IMG/VR virus record: IMGVR_UViG_3300025283_000002
Location: 1 to 29,327 of that record
Direction: 5' to 3' (one strand)
Origin: a virus
DNA length: 29,327 bases
Shown here in pieces: positions 22,985-29,327 of the stretch. How positions within the stretch are numbered: the first letter of the stretch is position 1; each line of letters begins with the position of its first letter. The position numbers were made by a program, and so were the translations under genes. Below the pieces are notes generated by a model that worked only from the letters and a program-made list of their open reading frames with translations, made no database searches and had not been told where the DNA came from.

Positions 22985-23173
22985 TCATCTAATGATGATA
23001 TTATCAGTTTTCAAGATTCTTTTGCACTCTTGCATTAAGTTAATCATTTCAGTTACAGAAGAACATCTGAAAGTAAGGGTAGTTTCTTCTGATCCATGAA
23101 CGATTACCTTATTATTATACAGGTCAACCGTAATCTTGTCAAGTGCCTTCTCAGAAGGATTTATAAGATTCAT
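22985..23173 (-). CDS. Small hypothetical protein, first gene of the cpeT/tRNA island
   Basis: A 62-aa protein. An in-frame TTG at 23182 would give 65 aa, but ATG 23173 is preferred because AAGAGG lies at usable spacing upstream. It begins MNLINPSEKALDKITV, continues DLYNNKVIVHGSEET as two likely beta strands, and ends in a helix with MINLMQECKRILK. No family is recognised. It sits 26 nt after the predicted transcription start of the perfect promoter at 23206-23234, so it should be strongly and early expressed. Confidence 0.7.
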   Translation of the reverse strand: MNLINPSEKALDKITVDLYNNKVIVHGSEETTLTFRCSSVTEMINLMQECKRILKTDNIIIR

Positions 23174-23205
23174 GAGACTCAACCTCTTGAAACGCCCACA
23201 TTGCT

Positions 23206-23234
23206 ATTATAGTGTCCAAACTCTAGTCTGTCAA
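23206..23234 (-). promoter_or_regulatory. Perfect-consensus sigma70-type promoter
   Basis: TTGACA (23229-23234) and TATAAT (23206-23211) both match consensus fully, with a 17-bp spacer on the minus strand. Transcription would start near 23199 and run through the 62-aa gene, tRNA-Leu, the 88-aa gene, cpeT and tRNA-Thr to the terminator at 22007-22030. Confidence 0.93.
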
Positions 23235-23253
23235 CCTCTCAACTTTTTTTACT

Positions 23254-23279
23254 AAAAATTACCCCGAAATTTTTTCGGG
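23254..23279 (-). terminator. Hairpin terminator behind the spike gene
   Basis: CCCGAAA/TTTCGGG forms a perfect 7-bp stem with a 3-nt loop at 23263-23279. On the minus strand it is followed by GTAATTTTT, a slightly delayed T-rich tract. It lies 37 nt after the spike gene's stop and before the promoter at 23206-23234, so it probably ends the hub/spike transcript. Confidence 0.72.
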
Positions 23280-23316
23280 CTAATTTGTATTTTGAAAGTC
23301 GATTTTGAAATCGCTA

Positions 23317-24477
23317 TCAGTTAAGCATGATAGATGGTGCGGTGTAAGTTACACCTTTACTATCCCATTGTGCATAGTTTGATGAAGTAACCCCCACCTG
23401 TACTAGTGTGCTTGCCCTAAGCACTAAATTTTTCATTGCTTTGATGCCAGAATCTTGATCAGATAACTGCAAAAAACCACCAGAGGTGCTATTGATTTTA
23501 ATATACTCAGTGGTCTTTAAATCAAAAGCACCAGTAGTAACATTCATTTTTACATCGCCTTTTCTTGCATCAACTTTGATATCCGTTTTCGCTGTGCTTG
23601 CCTGTCCAATATCAATCTTCCAAGTTTCTGCTTTTGGTGCTTCTGGATGAGGAACTGCCATGACGGCGCCAGCAACTCTAGTTAATTTTTTACCACCAAT
23701 CTTTTCAACCATGTCACCAGAAACTTTGACCTCCATGTGACCTAAGGAGCTGATGCCAAAAGTTCCTCTGGGATCTCTCATCTCCAGTGTTCTTTCTGAA
23801 GAAATCTCATCGTAAATAACATTAACTTGATTTTTTCTGGCGCTAGATTTAACAGTAAAATCTCCCGCATTGATTTCTACTTTACCTCCAGCAATACCAG
23901 TATCTACTCCTTTAATCAGACCACTTATTGCTCCAACAGCACCAGCAGCCCCACCAACACCAGCATTTAACTGTAGTGTTCTGCCAGCATTGATTGTGCA
24001 TACATCCCCCGCATTAATACTTATGTTATCGCCACCTAGATTAAGATTTCCTCCAGTTGCTTTGATATTTACATTTCCATAAACTTCGATTGACATTGGA
24101 TTTTCAAATGCAGCCTTATTTTCTACAATAATGTGCATTTCCTTGCCAATCTTTAAAATATATTTGCCATCGCAAAATTGCTTAAACTGACCAGCTTCTT
24201 TATTATCCGCAGGAGAACAAACACTATACATCTCAATCGAACCATCTTCACCAATGCCAAAGTGTGCTCCAGTATCAGTAATGATTTGATATAATACTGC
24301 GCCTGTCACTGGATCTTTGGTTTTGATTTCAGTCACACCATTAACTTTAGTGGCAGAACAATATGCAGGATTTTCTGCTAAAGTAAATCCACATTCAGAT
24401 CCTGTTTTAGTACCAGCGCCAGGTATTTGTGTTCCATTATTTAAAGAATTTTTAGTACTAGTGTATGTGTTTGCCAT
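23317..24477 (-). CDS. Baseplate spike-like beta-helix protein
   Basis: A 386-aa virion protein. The centre (about 125-215) is a run of short alternating strands, such as VYGNVNIKATGGNLNLGGD and ISINAGDVCTINAGRTLQLN, and later VEINAGDFTVKSSARK, IDIGQASTAKTDIKVDARKG and DVKMNVTTGAFDLK. This is the N-I/V-x-I periodicity of intertwined triple-stranded beta-helices such as the C-terminal needle of T4 gp5 and gpV-type spikes. The N-terminal 120 residues are more globular, with several cysteines. It directly follows the gp5-like OB-fold gene (9-nt gap), suggesting that hub base and spike needle are two separate polypeptides here. Membrane piercing is the expected role; no enzymatic motif is visible. 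Confidence 0.78.
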   Translation of the reverse strand: MANTYTSTKNSLNNGTQIPGAGTKTGSECGFTLAENPAYCSATKVNGVTEIKTKDPVTGAVLYQIITDTGAHFGIGEDGSIEMYSVCSPADNKEAGQFKQFCDGKYILKIGKEMHIIVENKAAFENPMSIEVYGNVNIKATGGNLNLGGDNISINAGDVCTINAGRTLQLNAGVGGAAGAVGAISGLIKGVDTGIAGGKVEINAGDFTVKSSARKNQVNVIYDEISSERTLEMRDPRGTFGISSLGHMEVKVSGDMVEKIGGKKLTRVAGAVMAVPHPEAPKAETWKIDIGQASTAKTDIKVDARKGDVKMNVTTGAFDLKTTEYIKINSTSGGFLQLSDQDSGIKAMKNLVLRASTLVQVGVTSSNYAQWDSKGVTYTAPSIMLN

Positions 24478-24486
24478 TTTCTACCT

Positions 24487-27333
24487 CTATGGACAATCGA
24501 TGTAACTGCCAGTTTGCTTACCAGCAAGACCAAGTTTGATATCAGTAATCGTTTCATCTGGATAGCAATCTATTTTTGCAATAGCTGTTGCACCTGTGCC
24601 TTCCCCAAAGATTTCTACTGTTGGATATGCAGAATAAACCTTTGCTTTATCTATGATTTCGAAACCAATCACTTGACCATTGCCATTAATTTTTGCCTTA
24701 GCAACACTTGAATCTCCATCTATGTATACAGTAGGAATACTGGCAAAGTTAAATCCTACAGATATTGGTATAATGTTAGTTAAAATACAGCGGTTTCCAT
24801 TATCATTTGTTTGATATCCCAATCCTGGTCTTAAGATATCAACTCTTGCCACATATCCATCATCATCAAGTTCTGCTACGGCAGCAGCACCAAATCCACT
24901 GCCACTAATCACAACTGTAGGTGGATCAAGATAAGGATTACCAATCTTACAAATATCAATGCTTAATATTTTTCCAGAAGCATCAACTTGTGCTGGACAT
25001 GAGGTGGGAGGTTCAAAAGCTGGTGTGATATTATCTTTCTTGTTTACAGCTGGATCTGCTTTAATATAAAACTCAATAGAAGCACCAGTTCCATCAAGTG
25101 CAAAGGTGCAGTTTTCAAGTCCTTCCAGTTGAGTATCTTGCGCTATAACAATAGGAACAACAGCAATACCGTTATTGATATAAAAATATCCAGTCGTGGA
25201 GTTAGTATAAAAATCAGATGCAGTGATATTTACACCAAACATAGTAAAGTTTAAGATTGTATTATCTGGTACGTTAGTAGTATTAATAGTAAATGTGATT
25301 GTTTCTCCTTCTAAAACTATTGTCTTATCAGCAGTAATAGCATATGTTGGCAGAACAGATGCTGGTGAAACAAATATGTTTGCTACTACGGTGGCAGAAC
25401 CATCGAAATCCACTGGTAAACCTATCCCACCATTACTTGTCACAGACCAAGAACTTACACTAGGAGTTCCTCCAGGAGTAAAAATAACAGGAGAAGCAGA
25501 AGATGATCCACCAATAATCATATCTAAAGTTGAGTTTACAATGGCATCTACTGGAGGATATGTGGTTGGAGCAGGATCAGATGCTTGAATAGTAACATCA
25601 GCTGTAGCAGCAATATATGTTCTATCTTTATCTTCTAGGTTGATTCTTAAAGTATCTACTTCTTCATCTGCAGTATCATCCACAATAGTAATAGTTATCG
25701 TGGCAGTATTACTAGAAATATTAACTGATCCAACTCCTGTTGATGTTAATGTTGGTCCAGAAATCTGACTAGTTATATTATTATTGTTGTTCAGTTCGAA
25801 GTTATAATATAGCGTTGTGTTGTCTGCTATTTGAGTAGTTGATATAGTATAGGTTACTGTGCCACCTTCTGCTACTGTGTATACACTGGGAGCAATCGTG
25901 TAAGTTGCTGCTGGTGGTGGTGTAGTTATGGGGTCTGCACCAGGAGTTTCACCTGTTATTGGATCTGGTGCTGGAGTTCCACCAATAAACACAACATCAG
26001 TTTCTGCTGGAGGTGGATTCTTTAAAGCATCCTCGCAATATGAAGGTCCAGCAAGTTCACCATCCTCAATCTGCGCTAACAAATCATCTAAGAAGTTTTT
26101 CTTTTTCTTCTTGCCATCAGTACAACTTTCTTTTTCCTTATTGCATCCCGACAGACCAGTACATGTTATTCCGAGTAAGTTCATAACAAATGACATTGCC
26201 TGCCCCACTAGATTCAACGGAGCAGCAATCGCACCAAGTATAGATTGCAGTGGTCCTAAAACAGCTTGCAGAGCACTATTCATCATGCTTTGTAGTTCAC
26301 CGATCAACGTATTTAAAAAGTTTTCTACTTGACAAAAAGCAGCGTTGATAATGTTCATCACATATCCCATAATAAGATCCGTGAGAAACTTGAATAGTCT
26401 TTCAAGTAAACCATCGATTGTACACCCAATCTTCTCTAGTTGTTTCTTCAAAAACTCAACAACTTTTTTGAGTCCGCCACTTTTTGGGGTGAGTATTGCT
26501 TGTAATAAAGCATCAACACCTTTTCTAATAAGTTTGACTAACTCTCCTTTTAAACGAGCCAATAATGATTTGCAAATAGCAAAGATCTTATTGACTGCTC
26601 CCTGTGCCTGATCAACATAACTATAAAGTCCACCAGTATATTTGTTAATCAAATAAGATCCTAGTTGTCCACCTGAATCTTGAACTGCAAGCATCAGTTC
26701 GCTTAAAATGCGCTCAAACTTACTGGATGCTGAGTTATCACATTTACCTCCATCAGATAATGAAACGCAGAACTTTGTGCCAAAAGGATTAGCGGCACTT
26801 CTGTCTCCACATCTAGCGAGCAACGCTTCGGATGCGATGGCATTACTTCCAGATGCCGTGTGAGTTCCTGCTAGGTTTTTATTTTTATCTTTTGCTTTTT
26901 TGTTTGGTTCGTCTAATGGAGGTACGTGATCACTGGGAAGATATGTAGTAAATGATTTACATCCCCCTGGGTTGGGATCAGTTGGTGGTTTCTGTTTAGT
27001 TGCGTTTGCGGTTGCTCCAATGGATCCCATAATAACTGGTTGCTGTCCATCAGCACCATCCATAAAGAATCCAACTACCCAATCACCTAGACGAAGGTTA
27101 GCACTACCACCCTGACTGTTACCAGTTCTATAAGGTGTGGTAACAGGTAACATTGTGATTGCCCATGGCAAATCATCAATCGCTACGGCATTACAATCTC
27201 TTAGGTGGTGACCTACAATTCTAACTTTAAAACGGTTTGAGTTTTTTACATCGTGCTTCTCGACTTGTCCGATCCACCAGTAAAAACCATCTTTTCCCGC
27301 AAAGTTAGTTGGTAGACTATTTTCTAACATCAT
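24487..27333 (-). CDS. gp5: gp5-like baseplate hub protein with OB fold, no lysozyme domain, Calx-beta-like insertions
   Basis: A 948-aa protein. Residues about 15-120 form a gp5/VgrG-type OB domain: YWWIGQVEKHDVKNSNRFKV, DLPWAITMLPVTTPYR, LRLGDWVVGFFMDGADGQQP, VIMGSIG. Residues about 205-400 are amphipathic or hydrophobic helices without a single clear membrane segment, ending in a GKKKKKN stretch near 407. Two Calx-beta-like domains follow: about 480-570 (VYTVAEGGTVTYTIST, TIVDDTADEEVDTLRINLED) and about 660-745 (TIVLEGETITFTINTT). The C-terminus has two or more 'PTVxIxGxGxGAxAxA' repeats (near 806 and 906). The T4 gp5 lysozyme domain is missing; no glycosidase motif is visible. The closest T4 counterpart is gp5, with the needle supplied by the next gene. 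Confidence 0.8.
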   Translation of the reverse strand: MMLENSLPTNFAGKDGFYWWIGQVEKHDVKNSNRFKVRIVGHHLRDCNAVAIDDLPWAITMLPVTTPYRTGNSQGGSANLRLGDWVVGFFMDGADGQQPVIMGSIGATANATKQKPPTDPNPGGCKSFTTYLPSDHVPPLDEPNKKAKDKNKNLAGTHTASGSNAIASEALLARCGDRSAANPFGTKFCVSLSDGGKCDNSASSKFERILSELMLAVQDSGGQLGSYLINKYTGGLYSYVDQAQGAVNKIFAICKSLLARLKGELVKLIRKGVDALLQAILTPKSGGLKKVVEFLKKQLEKIGCTIDGLLERLFKFLTDLIMGYVMNIINAAFCQVENFLNTLIGELQSMMNSALQAVLGPLQSILGAIAAPLNLVGQAMSFVMNLLGITCTGLSGCNKEKESCTDGKKKKKNFLDDLLAQIEDGELAGPSYCEDALKNPPPAETDVVFIGGTPAPDPITGETPGADPITTPPPAATYTIAPSVYTVAEGGTVTYTISTTQIADNTTLYYNFELNNNNNITSQISGPTLTSTGVGSVNISSNTATITITIVDDTADEEVDTLRINLEDKDRTYIAATADVTIQASDPAPTTYPPVDAIVNSTLDMIIGGSSSASPVIFTPGGTPSVSSWSVTSNGGIGLPVDFDGSATVVANIFVSPASVLPTYAITADKTIVLEGETITFTINTTNVPDNTILNFTMFGVNITASDFYTNSTTGYFYINNGIAVVPIVIAQDTQLEGLENCTFALDGTGASIEFYIKADPAVNKKDNITPAFEPPTSCPAQVDASGKILSIDICKIGNPYLDPPTVVISGSGFGAAAVAELDDDGYVARVDILRPGLGYQTNDNGNRCILTNIIPISVGFNFASIPTVYIDGDSSVAKAKINGNGQVIGFEIIDKAKVYSAYPTVEIFGEGTGATAIAKIDCYPDETITDIKLGLAGKQTGSYIDCP

Positions 27334-27339
27334 GGTTTA

Positions 27340-27549
27340 TCAGTTATCGTAAACTCTACATTCCAAAGCTTCTGGATGATCATCACAATAAAGTTCGAGG
27401 GGAGATGGATCATGATCATCTTCAGGGTGTTTTGAATGATATCTTTCCAACGAGTCCAACTCTTCTTCTGCGTGGCGTCTAGCTTGAGAAGATGCCAAAG
27501 GATCATCAAGGATTTCTTTATCTTTGCTTATATGTTGTTGTATGTTCAT
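27340..27549 (-). CDS. cp12: CP12-domain protein (Calvin-cycle inhibitor, auxiliary metabolic gene)
   Basis: A 69-aa acidic protein whose C-terminus, PLELYCDDHPEALECRVYDN, matches the cyanobacterial CP12 C-terminal module (PLE-x-YC-x-x-x-P-x-A-x-EC-x-x-Y-D/E). The two cysteines of the redox loop are present with standard spacing. Before it, RRHAEEELDSLERYH stands where CP12 has its AWD-VEEL helix, but the tryptophan is lost, and the N-terminal cysteine pair of full-length CP12 is absent. CP12 binds GAPDH through the C-terminal loop and PRK through other parts, shutting down the Calvin cycle in the dark; cyanophage CP12 is known to redirect host carbon towards NADPH and nucleotide production. 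The gene lies between hub genes, 1 nt after one stop and 6 nt before the next ATG. Confidence 0.9.
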   Translation of the reverse strand: MNIQQHISKDKEILDDPLASSQARRHAEEELDSLERYHSKHPEDDHDPSPLELYCDDHPEALECRVYDN

Positions 27550-27550
27550 T

Positions 27551-28942
27551 TTATTTTACCTTGCTGGGTTTATCTTTCATACCATAAGAATCACGAACCA
27601 ACTTCACCCCACTCACCGCTTGTCTATTACCTCTTTTGAAGTTGTATGAAATATCTTGAATCAAATATACCCCACTATGTTCTTCATCATATGTTTGGTC
27701 ACTTCTTTCTTTTTCTGATGTTACATTAGGTAACAACAGATTAAGTTTATCTCCAGCATGTATTTGAAGACTACATGGTATAGTTATATTTAACACTTGA
27801 TTTGATAATAATGACATCCTTCCGATAGATTGTGCTAGATAATACTTTTTCCAATCTGGAAACTGTGTTGGTGAACCAGATGTATCTTTAGTTTCTGGCG
27901 ATGCAGTACCTGTATCATTATAAAATGTTTCATGATCAATAAACTGTGCCATGATTCTTGTTGGATACTGTGCCAACTCTCGTTGCCCTTTAGGAAGTTT
28001 TTCTGCGCTCCCCATATGTGTCATGTTTTTATATGTATCATTCAATGAATACACATATTCTTCATAGGTTCCTGTAGACGGATTAAAGAATATAATCAAA
28101 CTAGAATAAGTTCCCATTCTCATTCTTTTAAAAATATCTAGTTCTTGATCATAAGAATACTCAAGAATCTTTAAAGAAGTATTTGTTTCTTCTTTATCGG
28201 TATTTGTTATACTGTATGAATATGTTGCTATAGCATTTCCACTTGCCAACTTATCAATTGATTTGAAAACATATCCATTATATGTTTCAAAAAACAAATA
28301 TCCAGCTGTTCCTTTTAACTTACCTGCATTAGTCCCTACAGTACTTGGAGTGCTAGATGCACTTGCGTTAAGACTAATCGTGGGTGGTTTGGTGGCAGTT
28401 GGATTGCCCGATGATTTCGGTACACATTTTGTAGCTAAAGAATAAATCAGTTCAAATGGTCTTTTGTTTGAGGGAATGAACTTCATCTTAAACTGACATG
28501 GATCGTCAGCATTGATTGTTTTTTTTGTTTTTATAATCTGTTTCATAATATCATAAACTATTTTATGACCATAATCTTCATATTTCTTTCCTATTCTCAG
28601 TGCTTCATTTGCTAATGCTTCATACGAAACTAGTTTAAGTTCATATGCTTGTATTTTGCCATTCACCATTCTATTATTAATAGAATATACTTTAAAGTCA
28701 AAGTTATATGTTGTATCTCTGTCAGCTGTTTTTAACTCGATTTTTATAGTTTCATTACCTTGAATAGGAAGGTTGCCTATTACATTGCTGCCACTGTCAA
28801 CCAAAACTAGAGAAGCAGTCATGAATGGAGATAGTATGCTTTCGTAAATAGACATTTCCATCATCAAATCAATGATATTAAACTCTTTGTTATCTACACT
28901 AACAATATCTAGTTTTTGTAAATCATAGTTTAATGCTGTCAT
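27551..28942 (-). CDS. Baseplate hub protein, gp27/late-control-D-like
   Basis: A 463-aa protein. The N-terminal part has KLDIVSVDNKEFNIIDLMME, YESILSPFMTASLVLVDSG and NVIGNLPIQGNETIKIELKT, the 'strand - patch - G-x-E-x-I-x-I' layout of phage hub proteins that form the barrel above the spike (T4 gp27, P2 gpD, VgrG N-terminus). Then come SINNRMVNGKIQAYELKLVS and a helical region, a polar Ser/Thr/Pro/Ala linker near 180-210, and a C-terminal domain with LNITIPCSLQIHAGDKLNLLLP, also typical of hub barrels. Its position immediately upstream of the OB-fold hub gene (apart from cp12) supports the call. The alternative is another baseplate protein specific to cyanophages. Confidence 0.7.
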   Translation of the reverse strand: MTALNYDLQKLDIVSVDNKEFNIIDLMMEMSIYESILSPFMTASLVLVDSGSNVIGNLPIQGNETIKIELKTADRDTTYNFDFKVYSINNRMVNGKIQAYELKLVSYEALANEALRIGKKYEDYGHKIVYDIMKQIIKTKKTINADDPCQFKMKFIPSNKRPFELIYSLATKCVPKSSGNPTATKPPTISLNASASSTPSTVGTNAGKLKGTAGYLFFETYNGYVFKSIDKLASGNAIATYSYSITNTDKEETNTSLKILEYSYDQELDIFKRMRMGTYSSLIIFFNPSTGTYEEYVYSLNDTYKNMTHMGSAEKLPKGQRELAQYPTRIMAQFIDHETFYNDTGTASPETKDTSGSPTQFPDWKKYYLAQSIGRMSLLSNQVLNITIPCSLQIHAGDKLNLLLPNVTSEKERSDQTYDEEHSGVYLIQDISYNFKRGNRQAVSGVKLVRDSYGMKDKPSKVK

Positions 28943-28946
28943 TATA

Positions 28947-29327
28947 TTATCCTATGTAAGATGGTAACAGTGGTCTTAAATCACCAGCAGTTCCAGTATC
29001 AGAAGCAACTGTGTGGTAAGATCCTGCCCCAGGTGGAGATTTTGGACCCATTGGAATAGGAAGAAACGTATTATTTCCTGGTGCAGATGCAGTAGCTACT
29101 TGCTGTGGTTTTGCTGGAGTTCCTGGTTTTGCACCAGGAGATGCAGGTGGAACTTGTGCTCCAGGTTTTGTGTTTGCTGACGTTGCTCCTGCTGCTGGTT
29201 GACCTGATGCAGCTGCCGCTGCAGCTGCCGCTGGATCTGTATTGATTGCTGTTCTAAACTTATCTGCAGCTTCTAAAGCCGCCGTAAAGTTTTTTTGGAA
29301 CGCCTGCATTGGATCTTCTGGTTCGGA
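28947..29327 (-). CDS. Pro/Ala-rich protein, C-terminal part (continues past the right edge)
   Basis: The frame is open to the window edge. An internal ATG at 29309 gives 120 aa, but six codons upstream of it (SEPEDP) are also open, so the true start may lie outside. The visible part has a short helix (FQKNFTAALEAADKFRT), a run of eight alanines, a Pro/Ala/Gly/Lys linker (KPGAQVPPASPGAKPGTPAK) and a C-terminal tail ending LLPSYIG. Such sequences are usually flexible tethers in virion or baseplate proteins. The stop is 4 nt before the hub gene's ATG, so it belongs to the same operon. Function unknown. Confidence 0.65.
   Translation of the reverse strand, partial: SEPEDPMQAFQKNFTAALEAADKFRTAINTDPAAAAAAAASGQPAAGATSANTKPGAQVPPASPGAKPGTPAKPQQVATASAPGNNTFLPIPMGPKSPPGAGSYHTVASDTGTAGDLRPLLPSYIG
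29209..29232. repeat. Perfect 12-bp tandem duplication coding for alanines
   Basis: GCAGCTGCCGCT occurs twice in direct succession. It codes on the minus strand for the poly-alanine run of the Pro/Ala-rich protein. Because the unit is a multiple of three, slippage would change the linker length without shifting the frame. Confidence 0.85.

Noticed and set aside
23290-23310. Small palindrome-like CGATTT/AAATCG near the spike gene's stop
   Set aside because: It has a 6-bp stem with a 2-nt centre, too tight for a hairpin and without a T-tract; the CCCGAAA/TTTCGGG hairpin is the better terminator.
26210-26760. Membrane-spanning or holin-like segments in the hydrophobic middle of the 948-aa hub protein
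   Set aside because: The helices are amphipathic with regularly spaced Lys/Glu/Gln and sit inside a soluble multidomain virion protein; no clear 20-residue uncharged span fits a membrane helix.
1-29327. CRISPR arrays, insertion sequences, integrase or origin signals
   Set aside because: No regularly spaced repeats, transposase motifs, attachment-site pairs or iteron clusters were seen.

Overview
The window looks like part of the genome of a T4-like cyanomyovirus (a contractile-tailed phage of marine Synechococcus or Prochlorococcus). The evidence is a T4-style baseplate hub and tail-fibre gene block, a TATAAATA late promoter, two phage tRNA genes, and two auxiliary metabolic genes of cyanobacterial type: cpeT (phycobiliprotein lyase) and a CP12-domain gene (Calvin-cycle inhibitor). 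The DNA is AT-rich, and every gene I can support is on the minus strand, so transcription runs from position 29327 towards 1.

Layout in the direction of transcription. (1) 29327-23317, baseplate hub: a Pro/Ala-rich protein cut by the window edge, a gp27/late-control-like hub protein, a 69-aa CP12 protein, a 948-aa gp5-like protein with an OB fold but no lysozyme domain, and a separate beta-helical spike protein, closed by a terminator hairpin. (2) 23234-22007, a small early-type island: a perfect TTGACA-N17-TATAAT promoter, a 62-aa gene, tRNA-Leu(UAA), a perfect 10-bp inverted repeat, an 88-aa gene, cpeT, tRNA-Thr(UGU) overlapping the cpeT stop codon, and a strong terminator. (3) 22004-7831, late tail block: the TATAAATA promoter, a giant 3450-aa structural protein with internal repeats, and three adjacent tail-collar fibre proteins, each with two HxH motifs. 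(4) 7834-2584: a sigma70-type promoter whose -35 box overlaps the last fibre gene's stop codon, followed by five divergent Fe(II)/2-oxoglutarate oxygenase-like genes mixed with a tail-assembly-chaperone-like gene and two unknown genes. (5) 2597-1573: another sigma70-type promoter and five small genes, one (41 aa, very basic) found only by reading the gap. (6) 1554-1: a sigma70-type promoter inside a dyad, then an EcoRI-type endonuclease gene overlapping a D12-class adenine methyltransferase gene by 8 nt, then the start of one more gene.

The structural genes should assemble the baseplate hub, spike and adhesive tail parts late in infection. The consensus sigma70-like promoters suggest that the metabolic genes, tRNAs, oxygenases, small genes and the endonuclease/methylase pair are transcribed early by the host polymerase. 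The most notable systems are the compact phage-encoded restriction-modification-like operon, the five-gene oxygenase cluster and the CP12 gene placed between hub genes. All functional calls come from reading motifs by eye; no database search was run.
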